A DNA stretch of 32,084 bases from DASXZH01 sp036502005 (lineage in GTDB: Bacteria; Armatimonadota; Fimbriimonadia; Fimbriimonadales; Fimbriimonadaceae), in contig DASXZH010000052.1 in NCBI GenBank assembly GCA_036502005.1, positions 1 through 32,084 on the forward strand. The letters are read 5' to 3'. The notes under the pieces are model-generated. The model was not told the origin of the DNA. It saw only the letters and a list, made by a program, of their open reading frames with translations, and did no database searches. Below, one piece after another: positions 1 to 6,716 of the stretch (position 1 is the stretch's first letter; each line of letters opens with the position of its first letter). Made by a program: the position numbers and the translations under genes.

Positions 1-61
1 CAAACCTTTGAAAGTAGCCCTCTAAACCTTATTTTAACGCCTATGCCCCGAAGGGGTCATG

Positions 62-292
62 CCCCGGTAGCCGGTGGTTAGTCCGCGACACCACTGGTTT
101 CGACGCCGTTCCCAATCCGCACCCCGGAGGTGGTGCTACAGATTCTTCAAAACCTCATTCCGGTTCGATTAAGGAAGCTCACCCTTGGTTGCAAACACAA
201 AATAAATACCGATGTGTAGCACCGCCTCCGGGGTGCGGGGGTTTTCGTAACCATTACCGGTGGTGTCGCTGACTAACCACCGGCTACCCAGG
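62..292. repeat. Long imperfect inverted repeat downstream of the sensor kinase
   Basis: The arms lie at about 62-140 and 213-292 and are reverse complements with few mismatches over about 80 bases (shared blocks GTAGCCGGTGGTTAGTC and GCACCCCGGAGG). Each arm also folds on itself: GCACC...GGTGC at the inner end and CCGGTGG...CCACCGG at the outer end. The 70-base centre is AT-richer and unremarkable. The rest of 1-320 has a small GCCCC-GAA-GGGG hairpin near 43-57 and no gene. The element could terminate the kinase transcript (ends at 321) or be a MITE-like insertion. There is no transposase nearby, so its nature is open. Confidence 0.75.
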
Positions 293-320
293 TTTCGTGC
301 CTCCGCCATGGGGAGCGAGG

Positions 321-1622
321 CTAAGTTGGCAACACCACGGTAAACGCAGCTCCGGGGTCGCGATTCTCTGCCGAAATATTCCCGCCCCTGGCCACAACAA
401 TGCTCTTGCAGATGGCCAGCCCGATTCCAAACCCTCCGCTTGCTTTCGTGCGGGAAGTCTCGCCAGTTGTTAGCCGATCAAAAATGGATGGCAAAAGCTC
501 CGGCGGTACGCCAGGGCCCTGGTCGGAAACGGTGATGCACGCAGTCCCATCGCTAGGAGCAAGGCTTATGGAAACCGTGCTCTCCAAGGGGCTATAGCGC
601 AACGCATTCTCCAATAGATTATCGAGCACGCTCTGCAGTTCTTCGGGCCGAATACCGGCCTGTGCGCTGGCGAGACTGGCAACCAAATGAACACCACGCT
701 CTTCGAACCGATCTCGCCAGCGTGCAACTGCTAGCTCGACAAGCGGTTTTAACTCAACCAAGGGAGCAGGTTCAAGATCCGAACGCGTCGACCTTAGGAG
801 TAACTCCACCAGCCGGGAAAGACGCTCAACTTCGGGAACGAGGGAAGCAACGAGGGCTCGATATTCTTCCTCCGATCTGGGATTCATCAAGCTTGTTTCT
901 AGTCTGGCGAGAAGGGTTGTCAGCGGAGTTCTAAGTTCGTGGGCTGCGTCAGCCGCGAACTGCTCCTGGCGTTTAGTGGTCTCTTCGATCCGGTCAAGCA
1001 AGAAATTTAGCTGGATCGCAAAGGAGCCGAACTCCGCACTATCCTTTGAATGCAAACGCGCCGAAAGATTTACTCCGCTTTCGGTCGCCGCCTGCTGTGT
1101 TAGCTCTTGCAAAGGCTTAAAGGTCGCCTTGGCCGTGTACCAACTCACGGCGCCCACAATGAGTTCTACCAAAATCCAAAGCAGGAAAAGAACCTGGTCT
1201 AGCTTGGTTAATTCGCCCCCTTTCTCAGTCCAATCCAGAGTCGCACAAAGGGTGCAACCTTGAGACTTCTGGCCATCAGTCAAGAAAACGTGTCCGCCGG
1301 AACTGACCACCTGGAAGTGATCCGTTAACCGAGGTCGAAGCGGCCCCACCGTAGCCAAAGGGGCGGTACCACTTCCGAAATAGCTGAACGTGATGTCCGG
1401 AAAGGATTCATGGGCTTCGCCCAAGTCGGGAGTTGACGGAGGACCCTTCCAATCGGATAGAGTCTGCGTCAAGCTCGTGCGGAGGCTGTCCTCTGAAACG
1501 CCAAGCGCTTGGTCGCGAAACAAAACTGCCACCCCAACAAAAAGCACTCCGAGAAGCACACCGGAAACGCCAATCGTTGAAAGGACTAATCTAGTTCGAT
1601 GGCTAATCAACGGCAGTCCCAA
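321..1622 (-). CDS. Two-component sensor histidine kinase (HAMP-HisKA-HATPase)
   Basis: Membrane histidine kinase of 433 residues that would phosphorylate the OmpR-type regulator encoded just upstream. The first membrane helix is about residues 14-36. An extracytoplasmic sensor of about 105 residues follows, then a second helix about 143-163 and a HAMP-like linker about 165-215. The phospho-acceptor is H228 in AAHELRTPL. The N box is DNLLENALRYS (N335/N339), the G1 box DQGPG starts at D367, and the G2 region GGFGIGLAICK starts near 396. The sensor carries a CxxC pair (C123, C126), unusual for this class and possibly redox- or metal-responsive (inference). The start overlaps the regulator's end by 20 bases, so the two are probably translationally coupled. 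The ligand cannot be read from the sequence. Confidence 0.93.
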   Translation of the reverse strand: MGLPLISHRTRLVLSTIGVSGVLLGVLFVGVAVLFRDQALGVSEDSLRTSLTQTLSDWKGPPSTPDLGEAHESFPDITFSYFGSGTAPLATVGPLRPRLTDHFQVVSSGGHVFLTDGQKSQGCTLCATLDWTEKGGELTKLDQVLFLLWILVELIVGAVSWYTAKATFKPLQELTQQAATESGVNLSARLHSKDSAEFGSFAIQLNFLLDRIEETTKRQEQFAADAAHELRTPLTTLLARLETSLMNPRSEEEYRALVASLVPEVERLSRLVELLLRSTRSDLEPAPLVELKPLVELAVARWRDRFEERGVHLVASLASAQAGIRPEELQSVLDNLLENALRYSPLESTVSISLAPSDGTACITVSDQGPGVPPELLPSIFDRLTTGETSRTKASGGFGIGLAICKSIVVARGGNISAENRDPGAAFTVVLPT

Positions 1623-2286
1623 CGATGGCGTAGCCCTGCCCCCTTACGGTCTGGATCATGCGGGGTCTGCCACCCTCTTCTGTTTTTTGTCTAAGATAGC
1701 CGATATAGACTTCTACAATATTATCGCTATCAAAGGTCTTTCCTTTCCAAACTTTATGCAGGAGAGAAGCCTTGGAAAGGGGTTTGCCCATATTCTTAAC
1801 CAAGAGTTCCAGCATGGCGTATTCGGTCTGAGAAAGGACGAGCGGATATCCGGCGCGCTCAACTTCTCGCGTCTCCGGATCAATGGTCAGATCTCCGCAA
1901 ACAAGAAGTGACGCCGACGGCCCTGCCCTACGCAAAAGCGCCCGTATCCTGGCGAGAAGCTCCGCCGTTTTAAATGGCTTGGCCAAATAATCGTCTGCGC
2001 CAAGATCGAGAGCTTTTACTTTGTCGTCCAGTCCACCCCGCGCCGAAAGAACGAGAATGGGTGTGGTAACACCCTCATCTCGCACTTTTCGAATAATCTC
2101 GAATCCGCTTAGGCCGGGAAGCATAAGGTCCACGATGCCAAGCAGGAATTTCTTTTGGCAGAGAGCGTCCGCCCCTTCCCTGCCGGTAACGGCAGTTGCC
2201 ACTTGATATCCGGATTCGGTCAGAGCTTGTCTGAGAACCGGCAGCAAAGCCGGTTCATCTTCCACTACAAGGATTGGGGTCATCAT
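1603..2286 (-). CDS. OmpR/PhoB-family response regulator
   Basis: A 227-residue regulator. The receiver domain spans about residues 4-115, with acidic pocket E9/D10/E11, phospho-acceptor D53 in IVDLMLPG, S81 and conserved K103 in LAKPF. A winged-helix DNA-binding domain spans about 127-224 (ending VRGQGYAI). It overlaps the kinase gene downstream and follows the PepSY gene, giving the order PepSY-regulator-kinase. The second codon is also Met and either could start. Almost the whole 145-bp spacer upstream is a heptad-repeat hairpin and I see no clear Shine-Dalgarno, so expression probably depends on read-through from the PepSY promoter. The likely targets are the PepSY gene and the divergent YncE/barrel genes (inference from adjacency). 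Confidence 0.94.
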   Translation of the reverse strand: MMTPILVVEDEPALLPVLRQALTESGYQVATAVTGREGADALCQKKFLLGIVDLMLPGLSGFEIIRKVRDEGVTTPILVLSARGGLDDKVKALDLGADDYLAKPFKTAELLARIRALLRRAGPSASLLVCGDLTIDPETREVERAGYPLVLSQTEYAMLELLVKNMGKPLSKASLLHKVWKGKTFDSDNIVEVYIGYLRQKTEEGGRPRMIQTVRGQGYAIVGTAVD

Positions 2287-2290
2287 TTTG

Positions 2291-2437
2291 AGGATAGTCG
2301 ATTAGTCGAGGATCGAAAGACGAATGTCGAAGGCCGGAGAGACAGCTCTCAAAACGTCAGAAACTCAGAACCGAAAGGCTCCTACGGATACGACATTCGA
2401 CATTCGACCTTCGGCTTTCGACTTTCGACCTTTAATC
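2291..2437. repeat. Inverted heptad-repeat element, locus 1
   Basis: In the sense of the flanking minus-strand genes, it begins at the PepSY stop codon with degenerate tandem 7-mers GTCGAAA, GTCGAAA, GCCGAAG, GTCGAAT, GTCGAAT (2392-2431). A spacer of about 50 bases follows, then the complementary series CTTCGAC, ATTCGTC, TTTCGAT, CCTCGAC (about 2293-2335). It ends 4 bases before the regulator's ATG, so the element is essentially the entire intergenic region. The arms are roughly 75% complementary by eye and would fold into one long imperfect hairpin. Confidence 0.8.
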
Positions 2438-2800
2438 CCCCTTCTCGTCGCTCTCTTTGCCGCCTTTTAGCGCTCTTTGAAGATCGCCTGTTAATTCTTT
2501 GCCTTCACCTGCAGGATCGGCGCCTTCAACGTCGCCAACCTTCCCAGTCTTCGCGTTGATTTCAACTTCCCAAAGCTTGCCCTTGGAAACAACCATGACT
2601 GAATAGCCCCACAGGCCATCCTCGTGCTCATAGGTGGCGTTAAATGCCTTGCCATTGGTTTTGTGCTCTGCGATCGACATCGCCTCCCAAGGCGTGATCT
2701 TGCCTGCCCTATCTTGTGAGGGTGCGGCGATTGCCGAACCGATCAACGCGGCTCCTGCCAAAACGGTGGCCGAAATTGTAATCAGTGTCCATTTCTTCAT
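2432..2800 (-). CDS. Exported PepSY-domain protein
   Basis: A 122-residue protein with a classic signal peptide (MKKW, hydrophobic core, cleavage near AIA-AP at about residue 26). One PepSY module follows: 'ITPWEAMSIAEHKTNG' then 'WGYSVMVVSKGKLWEVEINAKTGKV', about residues 35-90. The tail is charged (EGKELTGDLQRALKGGKE). PepSY proteins are small periplasmic domains, often beside two-component systems, and are proposed to modulate peptidases or sensor kinases. Here the gene leads the regulator/kinase cluster, so an accessory role in signalling is plausible (inference). Its stop codon lies within the outer edge of the heptad-repeat element. Promoter signals should lie in the divergent 2801-2933 interval. 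Confidence 0.88.
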   Translation of the reverse strand: MKKWTLITISATVLAGAALIGSAIAAPSQDRAGKITPWEAMSIAEHKTNGKAFNATYEHEDGLWGYSVMVVSKGKLWEVEINAKTGKVGDVEGADPAGEGKELTGDLQRALKGGKESDEKGD

Positions 2801-2871
2801 GTTTTTATCTCCGCCCGCCTATGAAAAAGGCGAGCCACTGTTAAGCATCTAATGTTAACAAACCGATATCG

Positions 2872-2887
2872 CTGAGAAAATTCTCAG
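2872..2887. promoter_or_regulatory. Palindromic operator candidate in the PepSY / YncE divergent region
   Basis: CTGAGAA-AA-TTCTCAG is a perfect 7-bp inverted repeat in the 133-bp spacer between divergent genes. Two GTTAA motifs (about 2840 and 2854) lie on the PepSY side. A -10-like GCATAAT (2909-2915) precedes the YncE gene by about 20 bases. It is a reasonable site for coordinated control of both sides, but which protein binds cannot be told. Confidence 0.4.
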
Positions 2888-2933
2888 GAACTGGCAAATA
2901 GCCAAATCGCATAATCTTTCAGGTGATGCCCGC

Positions 2934-3947
2934 ATGAAAAGATTATTGATCCTCTCCCTTATTGCAACCGCCTCGGCGACCCTGGCCCAAGCTCCAAATT
3001 ATCATCTTGAGAAAGAAATCAAAGTCGGTGGAGATGGCGCTTGGGATTATTTGGCCGTCGATTCGAAAAGTCATCGTCTCTATCTAAGCCGCAGCAGCCA
3101 TGTGATGGTGATCGATACCACCAACAACTCCGTGGTCGGAGACATTCCCGATACACCCGGCGTTCACGGCGCCGCGATTGTTACTAAGCACGGAGTGGGA
3201 TTTACCAGCAACGGCGGCGACAGCACGGTCAAGGAATTCGACCTTACGACGCTCAAAGAGGTCAAGCGTATTAAAGTGGGCGACCGGCCCGACGCCATTC
3301 TTTACGATCCTTACTCGGATCGCGTGTTCACTTTCAACGCGGCTAGCCACGACTCGACAGCGATTGATGCGGCTACCGGCGAAGTGGCCGGCACGATTCC
3401 GCTCGATGGAAAACCCGAGTTCCCCGCTACGGATGGCAAGGGCAAGATGTTTGTAAACATCGAAGACAAGAGCGAAATCACCGAGTTCGATCCGAAAGCT
3501 TTGAAGGTAACCACCTCCTGGCCCATCGCACCCGGCGAGGAAGCGAGCGGGCTTGCAATTGACCGCAAAAATCACCTACTGTTCGCGGTTTGCTCGAACC
3601 AGAAAATGGCGATTCTTGATTATACGACCGGCCAAGTTGTAGCATCGCCGACGATCGGGAACGGGCCCGACGCGGCCGGATTTGATACCGGTTACGCGTT
3701 CAGCTCCAACGGCGAAGACGGGACGATTACGGTAGTTGGCAAAGATGCAAGCGGCAACTGGGCGCCGGTGCAAACGGTTCAGACCAGGAAGTCTGCGAGA
3801 ACCATGATCGTTGATCGTGGAACCCACAAGATCTATCTTGTTTGCGCGGAATTTGGGCCCGCGCCGGCCTCTATTCAACCGAGTCGACGGAGACGACGTC
3901 CGCCAATGATCCCCGGCACCTTTACTCTTCTCATAGTTTCTCCTTAA
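2934..3947 (+). CDS. Secreted YncE-like beta-propeller protein
   Basis: A 337-residue exported protein. The signal peptide (MKRLLILSLIATASATLAQA) ends near residue 20. About seven repeats of the 40-residue blade pattern follow ('YLSRSSHVMVIDTTNNSVVG', 'VKEFDLTTLKEVKRIKVGDR', 'STAIDAATGEVAGTIPL'), typical of YncE/YVTN 40-residue propellers. The C-terminus 'PPMIPGTFTLLIVSP' is the normal family ending, so the Arg-rich stretch before it is not a frameshift. AGGTGA about 8 bases upstream is a usable ribosome site. The barrel gene starts 5 bases after the stop. The ligand is unknown; family members bind DNA, metals or heme-like groups in different organisms, and nothing here decides. Confidence 0.88.
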   Translation: MKRLLILSLIATASATLAQAPNYHLEKEIKVGGDGAWDYLAVDSKSHRLYLSRSSHVMVIDTTNNSVVGDIPDTPGVHGAAIVTKHGVGFTSNGGDSTVKEFDLTTLKEVKRIKVGDRPDAILYDPYSDRVFTFNAASHDSTAIDAATGEVAGTIPLDGKPEFPATDGKGKMFVNIEDKSEITEFDPKALKVTTSWPIAPGEEASGLAIDRKNHLLFAVCSNQKMAILDYTTGQVVASPTIGNGPDAAGFDTGYAFSSNGEDGTITVVGKDASGNWAPVQTVQTRKSARTMIVDRGTHKIYLVCAEFGPAPASIQPSRRRRRPPMIPGTFTLLIVSP

Positions 3948-3952
3948 CAACC

Positions 3953-4693
3953 ATGCGATCAATACTAGCGGTCTTTCTTCTAGTGCTACTGTCCGCCTGC
4001 GCGTTCGCGCAAGGTGGCCCTCCCTTAATCACCGATGACCCGGGCACTCCCGGAAATCATCATTGGGAGATTAATGTAGCGAGCACTATTACCGACCTAC
4101 AACTTGGGAAAGTGTATGAGCTGCCCCACCTGGACCTAAATTACGGCTACGGCAACAACCTGCAGCTTAAACTGGAAGGCCCGCTCACTATTTTGAATTC
4201 GCCCGGCCACAGCTACACAAGCCTCGCCTACTCTGACTGGGGCGTTAAGTGGCGATTTCAAGAAGAAACGAAAAACCTGCCGGCCATGTCGACCTATCCG
4301 CAGATTCTGTTTGTGGGCAATCAGGAGCTAGCGCGTCTCGGAATTTTAGACCCGGGGACAGACTTCTATTTGCCTATGGAAGCCACCAAAACCTTTGGCC
4401 ACTTTATACTTGATGGCGAGTTCGGCCTGCTTTTAAGGCAGTTCACGGGAACGCAAGTCTCTACCGGCGTCTGCGCTGAATATGATTTGCTAAAGAATCT
4501 GGCCCTTTTGGGTGAAGTCCACTTTATTACGTCGTCCCAATTTGTAAGGGACGAATCCGTTTGGAACCTTGGGTTCAAATACGATTTTACGGAGCACGAA
4601 TCGCTCTTGTTCTCGGCCGGGCGCAGCTTCCTTCGGGAAGGAGACGACGAACCCGGCTTTTTGATGTATTTGGGTGTTCAGTTCAGGGTCTAG
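3953..4693 (+). CDS. Putative outer-membrane beta-barrel (MetA-like) protein
   Basis: A 246-residue protein. The frame is open back to 3842, but the ATG at 3953 gives a clean signal peptide (MRSILAVFLLVLLSACAFAQ) and lies 5 bases after the YncE stop, so it is the likely start. The mature N-terminus 'GPPLITDDPGTPGNHHWEIN' and the alternating strands throughout, ending in an aromatic-rich strand (FLMYLGVQFRV), resemble the Phenol_MetA_deg-type barrel family of outer-membrane proteins. The name is historical; no phenol pathway is present. It is probably co-transcribed with the YncE gene. An outer-membrane location is fairly secure, the substrate unknown. Confidence 0.8.
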   Translation: MRSILAVFLLVLLSACAFAQGGPPLITDDPGTPGNHHWEINVASTITDLQLGKVYELPHLDLNYGYGNNLQLKLEGPLTILNSPGHSYTSLAYSDWGVKWRFQEETKNLPAMSTYPQILFVGNQELARLGILDPGTDFYLPMEATKTFGHFILDGEFGLLLRQFTGTQVSTGVCAEYDLLKNLALLGEVHFITSSQFVRDESVWNLGFKYDFTEHESLLFSAGRSFLREGDDEPGFLMYLGVQFRV

Positions 4694-4799
4694 ATGTGGG
4701 TTCTGGGATGAATCGCCCATGGGACCGAAATGCTCTCAGAGGGACATCCAGAATCGCCGCAGGTATTCGAAACCCGGGCATTTTTGAGTTCTAGCTATT

Positions 4800-4894
4800 C
4801 GTAGGCCCGAAGGGTCGTTCTTCCTATAGCCCATGGGTGAGCGGCTCCAGCCGCGAGCCCTGGGTAGTAGGAAGAACGACCCTTCGGGCCTACG
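4800..4894. terminator. Large perfect hairpin between convergent genes
   Basis: Perfect 27-bp arms (4800-4826 and 4868-4894; outer part CGTAGGCCCGAAGGGTC) enclose 41 bases that themselves nearly pair (GCGGCT...AGCCGC), giving an almost continuous stem of about 95 nt. It sits in the 275-bp gap between the convergent barrel (ends 4693) and porin (ends 4969) genes, where a bidirectional terminator is expected. No clear U-tract follows, and it is larger than an ordinary terminator, so it may be a dispersed repeat co-opted for this role. The remainder of 4694-4968 shows nothing else. Confidence 0.65.
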
Positions 4895-4968
4895 GAAAAT
4901 GCAGGGCTTTTAGCTCCTAGGTTGGGAGCTGAACCCATAGATTGGGGGCAGTGCCTCGGTACAAGAGG

Positions 4969-6081
4969 CTAGAAATGCAACACCTCCGCCACAGTAAAGG
5001 TCGTCCGCTGTCGGCGGGGACCTGACGAAGAAACGAAGGTTGACGCACCGGCAAAGTCCTCTCGAATTTCAAATCGCGAAAGGAGATACTTGAAGTTTTT
5101 CCAACCAAGGTCGTATGTCGCCGTAGCTGACCATAGAGTTACAGGCGTTCCTGTGCGGAGCCCCGAGTTATCGCCCGCTCGTTCTAATCGCAAGGTTCCG
5201 GAGCTTAGCCCATTGAGCTGTTTCTTCATGTAAACAGCTTCCCCATCCCATGTGCCTCCCCCAGGGCCAGCCGCCGAAGCGTAATCCAGACATGCTACGA
5301 ACTTTAAATCTGGATGCGCCTGATATGTTGCAAACACGTCGAGAAGGTTTACGAAATGAGTCCCAGGGTTCGGAAAACCGATGCCACCATAGGTCCCCGC
5401 CGGATTTGTGCGATCGGAACCCTCGGGACCGGAGTAGTTCTGAATACTAATATTTAGCTTGTCACTGGCAGCATAAGCAAGCTGCAAGCCCCACGATTTA
5501 CCATTGTGGGACTCCACATCTTCGTTCCATCCGTTCACCAAATACACTGTCCCAGTTAACTTAGGGGACAGGGCATAGCTGGCATTAACGCCTAGGTGAT
5601 AATCTGGCTCCATCAATGTGAAATCAAAAGACCGTGAATAGTTGTCCTGTGTACGACTATCCAGACCCTCATAACCTATCCACGTATAGAACTGGCCGGC
5701 ATTGATGGTCAATGACCTTTTTCCGGGCGTGGCGTAGGTAAGGAATGCCTGCCCGATATATTCGTAAGGGTGGACGCCACCGGGCTCAGTGCCATGAAGA
5801 ACGTCCGCCGATCGCCCGGCGATGAGGTTGATTGTTACGCCAATCGGAACTCGCGCGGAGGGAGCCTTTAGAATGTCCAGATCGGCTTCCGCCAGAGTTG
5901 GGCAGTTGTTCTTAACATCGAACCAACGATCGTTGAGATCTAGATGCGGTTGTCCAGAATCGTACATATAGTAGAAGTCAAGGTATCCCCCAAACGTGAA
6001 CGGGGTGTCCTTTGGAGTTGCCGTGGGGGCCGAATTCTGGCCTGCGGCAAGCGCGATAACACCCAGTAGAGCTGAATACAT
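4969..6081 (-). CDS. Porin of the OmpL-like (BBP2) type, last gene of the kdp operon
   Basis: A 370-residue protein with a short signal sequence (MYSALLGVIALAAGQNS). The body is beta-barrel-like: 'FTFGGYLDFYYMYDSGQP' at the N-terminus, 'INAGQFYTWIGYEGLDSRTQ' near 125-145, and 'NFKYLLSRFEIREDFAGAS' before a terminal strand ending VAEVLHF. These features match the putative beta-barrel porin-2 family. It begins 4 bases after the kdpC stop, so it is clearly in the operon. A role in letting potassium cross the outer membrane to the Kdp pump is attractive (inference). Family assignment is good, substrate untested. Confidence 0.85.
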   Translation of the reverse strand: MYSALLGVIALAAGQNSAPTATPKDTPFTFGGYLDFYYMYDSGQPHLDLNDRWFDVKNNCPTLAEADLDILKAPSARVPIGVTINLIAGRSADVLHGTEPGGVHPYEYIGQAFLTYATPGKRSLTINAGQFYTWIGYEGLDSRTQDNYSRSFDFTLMEPDYHLGVNASYALSPKLTGTVYLVNGWNEDVESHNGKSWGLQLAYAASDKLNISIQNYSGPEGSDRTNPAGTYGGIGFPNPGTHFVNLLDVFATYQAHPDLKFVACLDYASAAGPGGGTWDGEAVYMKKQLNGLSSGTLRLERAGDNSGLRTGTPVTLWSATATYDLGWKNFKYLLSRFEIREDFAGASTFVSSSGPRRQRTTFTVAEVLHF

Positions 6082-6085
6082 TGGC

Positions 6086-6715
6086 CTAACCCTTTTCCTT
6101 ATCCAAGGCCAGGTTCAGCTTGAGCACGTTAACGGAGCTGTCGCCGAAGATCCCAAGAAAGGGCGTCGTCGTGTTCGCGTTTATGAGGTTCAGAACCTGC
6201 TCTTTCGGCATATGGCGCGCTTCGGCCACCCTTCCGGCCTGGACCTCGGCGTTGGCGGGGGTTATGTCGGGATCTAGGCCACTCGCGGAGCGGGTAACCG
6301 CATCGGACGGGATCTCCGCATCGGGCGCTAGTTTGTTCTCTATTCTGTAGGCGGCAGCCAGATCTTTAATGCCGTCGAAGTTGCCCGGATCATCCTTGCC
6401 GTTCGGCAGTTTCTTGTGGATGCCATTGATGAGCTTGTCGCTGGTCGGGCCAAGGTTAGTGCCGCCCGAGTTGGTTGGATCGTAACCGCTCCCGGCCGCC
6501 GATGGACGCGGGTGGAAATACTCGGGCCTGGTAAAGCTTTGAGCGATCAGCCCGGAGCCGACGATATTGCCATTGGCATCGCGTATCATGCTTCCGTTGG
6601 CTTTATCCTTAAAAGCGGTCTGACCGATTGCCCACACGATTCCGGGGAAAACAAGTCCCGCCAGGACAAGGAAGGCCAGAGTTAGCGAGATTGCGGGTCG
6701 AAGTTGTTTTAGCAT
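6086..6715 (-). CDS. kdpC: Potassium-transporting ATPase subunit C
   Basis: KdpC stabilises the KdpFABC complex and assists ATP binding. The 209-residue product has one N-terminal membrane helix (about residues 8-30) and a periplasmic/soluble part. Family motifs are present: 'SFTRPEYFHPRPSAAG' with 'YDPTNSGGTNLGPTSDKL', then SGLDPDITPANAEVQAGRVA. The C-terminal third includes the usual RHMPKEQVLNLINANT segment and ends with VNVLKLNLALD. It is slightly longer than the E. coli protein (190). Its ATG is one base after the kdpB stop, the tight spacing expected for an obligate complex. Confidence 0.97.
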   Translation of the reverse strand: MLKQLRPAISLTLAFLVLAGLVFPGIVWAIGQTAFKDKANGSMIRDANGNIVGSGLIAQSFTRPEYFHPRPSAAGSGYDPTNSGGTNLGPTSDKLINGIHKKLPNGKDDPGNFDGIKDLAAAYRIENKLAPDAEIPSDAVTRSASGLDPDITPANAEVQAGRVAEARHMPKEQVLNLINANTTTPFLGIFGDSSVNVLKLNLALDKEKG

Positions 6716-6716
6716 G

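Noticed and set aside
1390..1911. Plus-strand open frame of 173 codons
   Set aside because: Antisense to the kinase and regulator genes, both of which carry full motif sets.
3840..3947. Frameshift at the Arg-rich end of the YncE-like protein
   Set aside because: The final residues PPMIPGTFTLLIVSP fit the usual family ending in the same frame.
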